Shown piece after piece: positions 1 through 5,266 of a DNA stretch of 5,266 nt. Each line of letters begins with the position of its first letter. Position 1 is the first letter of the stretch. This DNA comes from CAYJEQ01 sp964370185 (GTDB lineage Bacteria > Bacillota > Clostridia > Oscillospirales > Ruminococcaceae). Where the stretch lies: the NCBI GenBank assembly GCA_964370185.1, contig CAYJIJ010000104.1, positions 1-5,266 of the forward strand, in the 5' to 3' direction. Both the position numbers and the translations under genes were made by a program. Under the pieces are notes generated by a model. It saw nothing but the letters and a program-made list of their open reading frames with translations, did not search any database and was not told the DNA's origin.

Positions 1-2
1 TA

Positions 3-302
3 GGCGCTGCGCACGACTCGGGCATAAAAGAGGTAAAGCATTCTAATGGACTTTCCTTGGCGGAAAATCTTGAAAATCAGCTAAACGAAATAATTTCTGG
101 GGAAAGTAATGTTGGGGCGCAATCCGCCGCAGGAAAGAGCCAGCATTTTGTTTTTAGGATTGATGTAGCTACAAGAGAAATTGAAGTAGCTGGTGGAAAT
201 CCAAATCCTGCTGATAATGGATGGAATGCGGGTAGTAATTTGTGGGTTACTGAAATCGGAGTGGATTTTCCTTTGAGTGATGAATTTTATTTCCACTATT
301 AA
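3..302 (+). CDS. 3' end of an unrecognised protein (partial, N-terminus outside window)
   Basis: The reading frame is open from the first base of the window to a TAA at 300-302, so about 99 C-terminal residues are visible and the true start lies upstream. A TTG at 57 could act as a start but has no convincing Shine-Dalgarno, so a truncated longer gene is more likely. The visible part has a polar helix-like stretch (LAENLENQLNEII) followed by a beta-rich, Gly/Asn/Trp-containing tail (HFVFRIDVATREIEVAGG, then DNGWNAGSNLWVTEIGVDF) ending in YFHY. It has no cysteines, no membrane segment and no motif I recognise. The composition suggests an exported or surface protein, or a pilin-like protein, but this is only an impression. 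A terminator-like hairpin follows at 318-350, so it is probably not co-transcribed with the hydrogenase operon. Confidence 0.55.
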   Translation, partial: GAAHDSGIKEVKHSNGLSLAENLENQLNEIISGESNVGAQSAAGKSQHFVFRIDVATREIEVAGGNPNPADNGWNAGSNLWVTEIGVDFPLSDEFYFHY

Positions 303-317
303 AAAATAAATATAAAA

Positions 318-350
318 GCAAAGTTATTATTAGCTTTGCGTCTAATTTTT
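318..350 (+). terminator. Probable intrinsic terminator of the upstream gene
   Basis: GCAAAG (318-323) pairs with CTTTGC (334-339). The stem is extended inward by one G-U and two A-U pairs around a TTAT loop. It is followed by GTCTAA and a T run at 346-350. It lies 16 nt after the stop at 302. The U tract is set back about 6 nt from the stem, so the terminator is imperfect. Confidence 0.45.
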
Positions 351-391
351 CACCCCCCTATAAATCACCATGATTTATAGGGGGGTGAAAA
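347..391. repeat. Perfect 21-bp inverted repeat with 3-nt loop
   Basis: The arm at 347-367 is exactly complementary to 371-391, with CCA (368-370) as the loop. The stem contains a run of six C:G pairs (C at 353-358 with G at 380-385) and an AT-rich apical half. Neither strand has a U tract after the stem: the outer pairs are T at the 5' side and A at the 3' side, the reverse of a terminator. It is therefore not a classical intrinsic terminator. It could be a transcript-stabilising or blocking hairpin, a cruciform, or a remnant of a small palindromic repeat. The function is unknown. Confidence 0.85.
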
Positions 392-507
392 TATAAATGA
401 GAAATAAAATGGTTTTGTGTTTTTCAACTAAAAAAAATGTGTTTGTTTATTTTATTATAGCGGACTACCAAATTTTTTATTAATGTTATTAAATGAGTGT
501 CTGCCGC

Positions 508-536
508 TTTACACAAAAGCTGATATATGTTAAAAT
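508..536 (+). promoter_or_regulatory. Sigma-A-type promoter for the hydrogenase operon
   Basis: A -35 hexamer TTTACA (508-513, 5/6 to TTGACA) is followed after exactly 17 bp by TAAAAT (531-536, 5/6 to TATAAT). Transcription would start near 543, about 40 nt before the hfsA ATG. The flanks are AT-rich. This is the best-spaced promoter-like pair in the intergenic region, and its start site falls on the Rex-like operator. Confidence 0.65.
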
Positions 537-556
537 ATTAGAGTGTTAAAATATTA
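528..556 (+). repeat. Two direct copies of a 13-bp operator half (TGTTAAAATATTA)
   Basis: TGTTAAAATATTA occurs at 528-540 and again at 544-556, a period of 16 bp. The second copy is completed to a full palindrome by ACAA (557-560). The first copy has only the left half-site (TGTTAA) and overlaps the -10 hexamer at 531-536. It may be a weaker second repressor site or a duplicated operator that has decayed. Confidence 0.6.
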
Positions 557-560
557 ACAA
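543..560 (+). promoter_or_regulatory. Rex (NADH/NAD+ redox repressor) operator-like palindrome
   Basis: The 18 bp GTGTTAAAATATTAACAA fit the clostridial Rex consensus TTGTTAANNNNTTAACAA at 13 of 14 defined positions; only the first base differs. The palindrome lies from about +1 to +18 relative to the start site predicted from the promoter at 508-536, a position suited to repression. Rex is known to control fermentative NADH-consuming and hydrogenase genes in Clostridia and is released when NADH/NAD+ is high. The site is seen in sequence; that Rex binds it is inference. No rex gene is in the window. Confidence 0.7.
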
Positions 561-582
561 AGTTGAAAGTGAGGAAAACCGT

Positions 583-822
583 ATGAAAATTAAAGTATGT
601 ATTGGTAGCTCATGTCATTTAAAAGGATCAAAGATAGTAGTCGAAAAAATTCAGGAGCTAATAAAGACACATAATGCGCAGGATAAAATTGAATTATCGG
701 GCGCATTTTGCATGTCCAAATGTCAGGAGGGTGTATGTGTTGCGATAGACGATGTCGTACACTCTGTTAAGCCCGAGGTTGCTGAGCTGTTTTTCGAAAA
801 AGAAATAATGCAAAAAATTTAA
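583..822 (+). CDS. hfsA: Thioredoxin-like [2Fe-2S] ferredoxin, first gene of hfs hydrogenase operon
   Basis: A 79-residue cytoplasmic protein with no signal peptide or membrane segment. C6-x4-C11 (CIGSSC) and C43-x3-C47 (CMSKC) form the ligand pattern of thioredoxin-fold [2Fe-2S] ferredoxins, the same fold as NuoE/HydC-type subunits of NADH dehydrogenases and bifurcating hydrogenases. At this length it is the ferredoxin domain alone, without the N-terminal helical part of NuoE. An extra cysteine, C52, follows the second pair. The ATG at 583 has GAGG at 571-574, 8 nt upstream. The gene is first in the operon, 18 nt before the hfsB ATG, and lies directly behind the Rex-like operator. The family acts as a one-electron carrier. 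By context it should pass electrons to or from HfsB or HfsD, but the partner is inferred. The symbol follows the gene order of the Thermoanaerobacterium hfs locus. Confidence 0.85.
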   Translation: MKIKVCIGSSCHLKGSKIVVEKIQELIKTHNAQDKIELSGAFCMSKCQEGVCVAIDDVVHSVKPEVAELFFEKEIMQKI

Positions 823-824
823 TC

Positions 825-843
825 AGGAAGAAGAGTGCATATG
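825..843 (+). promoter_or_regulatory. Ribosome binding site and start choice for hfsB
   Basis: AGGAAG at 825-830 precedes two in-frame candidate starts, GTG at 835 (4 nt gap) and ATG at 841 (10 nt gap). ATG at 841 is preferred because GTG is rarer and the spacing from AGGAAG to GTG is short. Starting at 835 would only add two residues (Met-His). Confidence 0.5.
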
Positions 844-2523
844 GCTGAATATTTAAAACTAAAGAAATCAAATTGCAAGAACTGCTATAAATGTATACGC
901 TGCTGTCCTGTTAAATCCATACGCTTTTCGGGAGGGCAGGCAAATATTGTAACTAAAGAATGCATCCTATGCGGTCAATGTTTTGTAAACTGCCCTCAAA
1001 ATGCCAAAGAAATTGATAGCAGTATAGAAGCTACTAAGGTGCATATCTATTCGGGAGTGCCTGTAATAGCCTCGCTTGCCCCGTCTTTTATCGCAAATTA
1101 TGATGGAGTTGGGATAAAAACAATGGAAAAAGCCCTAATTAAGCTTGGGTTTCACCATGCGGAAGAAACTGCAATAGGTGCAACCATTGTAAAAGACGCT
1201 TACGAAAAAATGATAACTGAAGAAAAGAAGGACATACTTATCACTTCTTCTTGCCACTCGGTAAATTTACTTATCCAAAAATATTATCCAAGCCTTTTGC
1301 CATGTCTTGCGGGGATTGTATCCCCAATGCAGGCACACGCACTTGACATTAAGAAAAGATATCCCGATGCAAAAGTTGTTTTTATCGGGCCCTGTGTTGC
1401 AAAAAAAGATGAAGCAGGTTATTACAAAGGGATTGTAGATGAAGCTTTAACCTTTGAAGAGCTTAGCCAGTGGCTGGATGAAGAGGGCATAAAAGCGGAT
1501 ATAAATGAGCAAAAAGATAACACAAAAGAGAGCTTAGCAAGGTTTTTCCCCACAACGGGCGGTATACTTAAAACAATAACAAACAAAGACCCCGATTATT
1601 CTTATTTTGCTATTGACGGTGTTGAAAATTGCATGAAAGTTTTAGACGAAATACTCGAGGGTAAAATTAGTAAATGCTTTATAGAAATGTCCGCCTGTGT
1701 GGGTAGCTGCATAGGTGGCCCTGTTATGGAGAAAAGCAGGAAAAACTCTATTTTAGATAATATTAGCATTAGTGGCTATGCAGGGGAAAAGGATTTTTCA
1801 GTCCCCCCTCTACCGCCCGAAAATATGCGTAAAAACTTCACAGTAATAGAGCAACCTCACTCCCCACCATCGAAAAGCGACATTGCAAATATACTAAAGC
1901 AAATAGGCAAAGAAACCGAGGCGGACGAGCTTAATTGTGGCTCCTGTGGCTACAATTCTTGCAGAGAAAAAGCTGAGGCAGTGTATTATGGCAAGGCAGA
2001 CCTCACCATGTGTCTCCCCTTTTTAAGCGAAAAAGCAGAAACCTTTTCTGATTTAATTGTAAATAATACACCGAATGCAATTATTGTTTTAAACGATAAT
2101 TTAGAAGTGCAAAGGGCAAATCAAGCTTCGGTAAAATTATTAAATCTGCGTTCTCAAAACGATATTTTAGGAGAGCAAATTATTCGGATATTGGATCCAA
2201 GCGACTTCATTCAGGTTAGAAATACGGGTGTTCCCATTAAAGATAAAAGGGTGTATTTAGCTGAGTATAACAAGCATATACATCAGATAATTATTTTTGA
2301 TAAGCAGTATAAAATGCTTGTTTGCATTATGCGTGACATCACCGAAGAAGAGGAAGAAAAAGCCAAGAAAGAAGAGATAAGCCGCAAAACAATCGACACT
2401 ACCGACAAAGTCATAGAAAAGCAAATGAGAGTGGTGCATGAAATAGCCTCCCTACTGGGAGAAACAGCGGCAGAAACTAAAATTGCACTTACCAAGCTAA
2501 AGGAGTCGATTAGAGATGACTAA
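841..2523 (+). CDS. hfsB: PAS-domain [FeFe]-hydrogenase, probable sensory hydrogenase
   Basis: 560 residues, cytoplasmic, numbered from the ATG at 841. Residues 12-52 carry two [4Fe-4S] ferredoxin motifs (C12, C15, C18, C22; C41, C44, C47, C51). The H domain (about 68-310) has all four H-cluster ligands: C138 in loop 1 (TSSCHS), C185 in loop 2 (IGPCVAKK), and C286 and C290 in loop 3 (MSACVGSCIGG). Loop 1 is atypical: Ser-Cys-His replaces the Cys-Cys-Pro of catalytic enzymes, so the usual proton-relay cysteine is Ser. Then come an RnfB-like Fe-S domain (C366, C369, C374, C391), a PAS domain (about 402-502), a Glu/Lys-rich probable coiled coil (502-528) and a short helix with HEIASLLGE. This matches PAS-bearing HfsB proteins. 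The loss of the relay residue plus the PAS output suggests sensing of H2 or redox state more than turnover, although residual activity is possible. It overlaps hfsC by 8 nt. Confidence 0.9.
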   Translation: MAEYLKLKKSNCKNCYKCIRCCPVKSIRFSGGQANIVTKECILCGQCFVNCPQNAKEIDSSIEATKVHIYSGVPVIASLAPSFIANYDGVGIKTMEKALIKLGFHHAEETAIGATIVKDAYEKMITEEKKDILITSSCHSVNLLIQKYYPSLLPCLAGIVSPMQAHALDIKKRYPDAKVVFIGPCVAKKDEAGYYKGIVDEALTFEELSQWLDEEGIKADINEQKDNTKESLARFFPTTGGILKTITNKDPDYSYFAIDGVENCMKVLDEILEGKISKCFIEMSACVGSCIGGPVMEKSRKNSILDNISISGYAGEKDFSVPPLPPENMRKNFTVIEQPHSPPSKSDIANILKQIGKETEADELNCGSCGYNSCREKAEAVYYGKADLTMCLPFLSEKAETFSDLIVNNTPNAIIVLNDNLEVQRANQASVKLLNLRSQNDILGEQIIRILDPSDFIQVRNTGVPIKDKRVYLAEYNKHIHQIIIFDKQYKMLVCIMRDITEEEEEKAKKEEISRKTIDTTDKVIEKQMRVVHEIASLLGETAAETKIALTKLKESIRDD

Positions 2524-3691
2524 TTTATGCCCCGACATTGGTTTTAATAGTTTGAATAAATACACCGAGGAATTGTGTGGCGACCAAGTGTGTGTTGTAG
2601 AGGGTTGCGATGGCTCTACTACGATAGTCTTAGCAGATGGACTCGGAAGCGGAGTAAAGGCGAATATCCTCTCAACCCTAACATCAAAAATCATCTCCAC
2701 CATGATTTCCGAAGGCTTAAGTATAAACGATTGTGTAGAAACAATTGCAGAAACTTTGCCCGTCTGCAATGTGCGAGGACTCGCATACTCAACATTCACA
2801 ATCGTAAGAGTTTTTAATGGAAACAAAGAAGCGGAAATCATACAATACGACAATCCACGAGTTATTTTGTTTCGAGACTCAGCACACCATGAATTTTCTT
2901 ATAACGAGATAATAATTAATGGCAAAAAGATTTTAATGTCTAAAATTAATCTTTATGAGAACGATACACTTTTTTTAATGAGCGATGGATGCATTCATGC
3001 AGGTGTGGGCAGTTCTCTAAATTTAGGGTGGGAGAGAGAAGATATTATTGAATTCATCTCCCCTTTAAGCCATGTGGGATTTTCCGCTAAAACGCTCAAT
3101 ACCATCCTCTTAGACGAATGCTACTCGCTATATGGGGGAAAACCTGGGGATGATACTACTGTTTGCACCATCAAGATGCGCAAAAGAGTACCGATGAATT
3201 TAATGATAGGGCCTCCCTCCAATAGAAATGATGCGGACAGAATGATGTCGCTATTTTTCTCAAAAGATGGTAAGCATATAGTCTGTGGCGGTGCAACCTC
3301 GGCAATAGCTGCAAAATTTTTAAACAAAGAGCTAATACCTTCCCTCGATTTCATTAGCGCCGATGTGCCCCCCACTGCAAAGATTGAAGGGGTTGACCTT
3401 GTTACCGAGGGGGTAATAACTATAAATAAAGTGCTCACCTATGCCAAGGATTATCTTGCGGAAAACAAGCTTTATTCTCAGTGGAGCACAAGCAAAGACG
3501 GCGCCTCCTCCATTGCAAGATTATTGCTCGAAGATGCTACCGACATTAATTTTTATGTAGGAAAAGCAATTAACCCTGCGCACCAAAACCCCGATTTACC
3601 TATTAATTTTAATATAAAGATGCAGCTTATAGAAGAGCTTGCAAAATCTCTTGAAAAAATCGGGAAAAAGATAAAAGTTAGTTATTTTTAG
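2516..3691 (+). CDS. hfsC: SpoIIE/PP2C-family serine/threonine phosphatase
   Basis: 391 residues, cytoplasmic. The N-terminal half (about 1-222) is a SpoIIE-like PP2C domain with the metal-binding aspartates in order: D41 in LADGLGSGVKAN, D157 in LMSDGCIHAG, and D212-D213 in KPGDDTTV. All expected acidic residues are present, so it should be an active Mn/Mg-dependent phosphoprotein phosphatase. The C-terminal part (about 226-391, starting MNLMIGPPSNRNDADRM) matches no domain I recognise. The ATG at 2516 lies inside the end of hfsB (8-nt overlap, different frame) with AGGAG at 2501-2505, so translation is probably coupled. In the known hfs operon the third gene is a phosphatase. HfsB has a PAS and helix output but no kinase or catalytic output of its own, so HfsC is its likely effector. 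The phosphorylated substrate is unknown; SpoIIE relatives often act on anti-anti-sigma (STAS) proteins. Confidence 0.88.
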   Translation: MTNLCPDIGFNSLNKYTEELCGDQVCVVEGCDGSTTIVLADGLGSGVKANILSTLTSKIISTMISEGLSINDCVETIAETLPVCNVRGLAYSTFTIVRVFNGNKEAEIIQYDNPRVILFRDSAHHEFSYNEIIINGKKILMSKINLYENDTLFLMSDGCIHAGVGSSLNLGWEREDIIEFISPLSHVGFSAKTLNTILLDECYSLYGGKPGDDTTVCTIKMRKRVPMNLMIGPPSNRNDADRMMSLFFSKDGKHIVCGGATSAIAAKFLNKELIPSLDFISADVPPTAKIEGVDLVTEGVITINKVLTYAKDYLAENKLYSQWSTSKDGASSIARLLLEDATDINFYVGKAINPAHQNPDLPINFNIKMQLIEELAKSLEKIGKKIKVSYF

Positions 3692-3709
3692 AAAGGGGCG
3701 GATATCTAA

Positions 3710-5134
3710 ATGAAGAAATTTGATACTAAAGTGCAACACTTAAAATATAAAGTTCTAAGAGAGGTTGCAAGGCATGCATGGAATGACACTCTGCTTGAAA
3801 ATGTTACCGATATACCCAAGAAAATAGTAACCGGCAAAGAGTCCACCATGAGATGTTGCGTATATAAAGAGCGAGCAATTTTATCGGAGCGAGTAAAAAT
3901 AGCGATGGGCGGCGATAAGAGTAACCCCAATGTTATAGAAGTAATTGATATCGCCTGCGACGAGTGCCCTGTCTCAGGATATATTGTAACATCGTCATGC
4001 AGGGGTTGCCTTTCCCATAGATGCCATGACGCATGCAGATTTGGCGCTATTTCCTCCGATGAACATCATGTTGCACATATTGATGAAGATAAATGCGTTG
4101 ACTGCGGAGCTTGTGCCAAAGTATGCCCCTACCATGCTATCACGAGCAGAAAAAGACCCTGTGAAACTGCTTGTAAAGTAAAAGCAATCCAAAAATCAGA
4201 GGACAACAGCGCTAAGATTATCAATGAAAAATGCATAGCATGTGGCGCTTGTGTTTACCAATGTCCATTCGGCTCAATTTCGGATAAATCATTTATTTTA
4301 GATACAATAGACATCATAAAGAAAAGCGGTAATAATAAAGATTATAAGGTGTATGCAGTTGTAGCGCCATCTATTTCCAGCCAGTTCCAGTACGCTAATT
4401 TAGGGCAGGTGGTAAGCGCAATTAAAATGCTTGGTTTTCATGCGATAGTTGAGGCGGCTTTGGGTGCCGATGCAGTAGCACTTGAGGAATCGAGGGAGCT
4501 CGCCGAAAAAGAGTTTTTAACAAGCTCTTGCTGCCCCGCATTTGTAATGTATATTCAGAAAAATTTCCCTGATTTTGCAAATCATATATCGCACAATTTA
4601 TCGCCTATGGCAAGAATAGCAAAATATGTTAAAGAGACCGACCCCACCGCAAAAATTATATTTATAGGGCCATGTACCGCTAAAAAAATGGAGTTTCAAT
4701 TGGACAGTGTCAGCCCTTATATAGACAGTGTTTTAACCTTTGAGGAACTGCAAGCACTTTTTGACAGCCGTGACTTAAATTTAAACGAACTTCCTATGGA
4801 TGTGCTTGACAACGCCTCCTATTTCGGGCGAATTTTTGCAAGAAGCGGTGGGCTATCGGATGCTGTTGCACAAGCGATGAAGGAGCAAAATATTGAGTTT
4901 GACCTTAAAGCGGAAAAATGCGACGGCATAGAAGCCTGCAAAATAGCTATACTGAAGTCCTCTAAAAAGCTGAGTGATGTTAATTTTATAGAGGGTATGG
5001 CGTGTGTTGGTGGCTGTATCGGCGGTGCAGGATGCTTAACCCATGGGCCAAAAGATAAGGCGGAAGTCGATAAATATGGCAAATTAGCATTTGAAAAAAC
5101 ATTATTAGATGCAGTTAAAGTGTTAAATATATAA
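3710..5134 (+). CDS. hfsD: [FeFe]-hydrogenase, catalytic-type, with multiple N-terminal Fe-S clusters
   Basis: 474 residues, soluble, no export signal. It reduces protons or oxidises H2 with ferredoxin-type partners. The N-terminus is cysteine-rich: C49, C50, C83, C86, then C97-x2-C100-x4-C105-x3-C109, a classical [4Fe-4S] motif C129, C132, C135, C139, a pair C151/C155, and a second classical motif C175, C178, C181, C185. The H domain (about 213-445) has loop 1 TSSCCPAF (C274 proton relay, C275 ligand), loop 2 IGPCTAKKME (C322) and loop 3 MACVGGCIGGAGC (C432, C436). The CCPAF, GPC and GGAG variants resemble group B clostridial hydrogenases (CpIII-like) more than CpI, which has MPC in loop 2. 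The ATG at 3710 has AAAGGGG at 3692-3698, and an 18-nt gap separates it from hfsC. It is the last gene before the terminator at 5186-5216. Maturases HydE, HydF and HydG are needed but absent from the window. Confidence 0.9.
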   Translation: MKKFDTKVQHLKYKVLREVARHAWNDTLLENVTDIPKKIVTGKESTMRCCVYKERAILSERVKIAMGGDKSNPNVIEVIDIACDECPVSGYIVTSSCRGCLSHRCHDACRFGAISSDEHHVAHIDEDKCVDCGACAKVCPYHAITSRKRPCETACKVKAIQKSEDNSAKIINEKCIACGACVYQCPFGSISDKSFILDTIDIIKKSGNNKDYKVYAVVAPSISSQFQYANLGQVVSAIKMLGFHAIVEAALGADAVALEESRELAEKEFLTSSCCPAFVMYIQKNFPDFANHISHNLSPMARIAKYVKETDPTAKIIFIGPCTAKKMEFQLDSVSPYIDSVLTFEELQALFDSRDLNLNELPMDVLDNASYFGRIFARSGGLSDAVAQAMKEQNIEFDLKAEKCDGIEACKIAILKSSKKLSDVNFIEGMACVGGCIGGAGCLTHGPKDKAEVDKYGKLAFEKTLLDAVKVLNI

Positions 5135-5185
5135 TCTTAGATGCCCTTTTGGAGAAGCTATAAAATCGGAAATATATGTATTTAT

Positions 5186-5216
5186 AAATGAGCGAGCTTT
5201 GGCTTGCTCATTTTTT
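5186..5216 (+). terminator. Intrinsic terminator of the hfs operon
   Basis: The arms at 5186-5197 and 5202-5213 pair (core ATGAGCGAGC with GCTTGCTCAT, one G-U pair) around a TTTG loop. The T run at 5211-5216 overlaps the end of the stem and continues into TTATT. It sits about 50 nt after the hfsD stop, and no gene lies between. Confidence 0.88.
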
Positions 5217-5229
5217 ATTGTGTAAACAA

Positions 5230-5248
5230 CCACCGACTATGTCGGTGG
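5230..5248. repeat. Short perfect hairpin CCACCGAC-TAT-GTCGGTGG
   Basis: An 8-bp perfect stem (5230-5237 with 5241-5248) and a 3-nt loop lie just beyond the operon terminator and are followed by GGCGGAAAAAGCTTTAGC to the window end. There is no U tract, so it is not a terminator. Short subterminal hairpins of this form occur at the ends of IS200/IS605-family elements and in dispersed palindromic repeats. No transposase is visible in the remaining bases, so identity is open. Confidence 0.6.
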
Positions 5249-5266
5249 GGCGGAAAAAGCTTTAGC

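Noticed and set aside
57..302. The first gene as a complete 81-residue protein starting at TTG 57
   Set aside because: The frame stays open to the window edge and no Shine-Dalgarno precedes the TTG, so a truncated longer gene fits better.
397..483. A 28-codon ORF starting ATG at 397, with a G-rich SD-like stretch at 380-387
   Set aside because: The SD-like bases are locked in the 21-bp hairpin arm, the peptide has no recognisable features, and the ORF ends before the promoter. Chance is the simplest explanation.
459..508. Imperfect inverted repeat AGCGGAC / GTCTGCCGCT just upstream of the -35 box
   Set aside because: The stem is only 7-8 bp with a 2-nt bulge and a loop of more than 30 nt. 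There is not enough to call an operator or attenuator.
2497..2853. Reverse-strand open frame opposite the start of hfsC, and similar antisense frames elsewhere
   Set aside because: They lie entirely opposite well-supported coding regions, have no ribosome binding site or recognisable domains, and have the composition of antisense shadows.
347..5248. The two intergenic hairpins (347-391 and 5230-5248) as ends of one mobile element carrying the operon
   Set aside because: Their sequences and stem lengths are unrelated, no transposase or integrase is present, and the operon has its own promoter and terminator inside.

Overview
The window is AT-rich and carries a compact four-gene operon on the + strand (583-5134) encoding a multi-component [FeFe]-hydrogenase system. 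It also has the 3' end of an unrelated upstream gene and hairpin-rich intergenic DNA. The gene content and order match the four-gene hfs (hydrogenase-Fe-S) locus known from Thermoanaerobacterium saccharolyticum and other anaerobic Clostridia: thioredoxin-like [2Fe-2S] protein, PAS-containing hydrogenase, SpoIIE/PP2C-type phosphatase, second hydrogenase. I infer a strictly anaerobic, fermentative Firmicute of class Clostridia. No rRNA or marker gene is present to place it further.

Layout: 3-302 is the C-terminal end of an unrecognised protein cut by the window edge. 303-582 is intergenic. It holds a probable terminator (318-350), a perfect 21-bp inverted repeat (347-391), a sigma-A-like promoter (508-536) and a near-perfect match to the clostridial Rex (NADH/NAD+ sensing repressor) operator at 543-560, just where transcription should begin. 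Then follow hfsA (583-822), hfsB (841-2523), hfsC (2516-3691, overlapping hfsB by 8 nt) and hfsD (3710-5134). A strong intrinsic terminator lies at 5186-5216, and a separate short hairpin, perhaps a mobile-element end, at 5230-5248.

How the genes may work together: HfsD has complete H-cluster loops, including the adjacent cysteine pair of a turnover-competent enzyme, and several ferredoxin-type clusters to feed it. HfsB keeps the four H-cluster ligand cysteines but has Ser-Cys-His where catalytic enzymes have Cys-Cys-Pro. It then carries a further Fe-S domain, a PAS domain and a charged C-terminal helix, which is the layout of a sensory hydrogenase. HfsC, translationally coupled to HfsB, is a phosphatase with its metal-binding aspartates intact and would be the natural output. 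HfsA is a small electron carrier. The model is a Rex-controlled H2 metabolism operon that includes its own redox- or H2-sensing phosphatase branch. The phosphoprotein target is not in the window.
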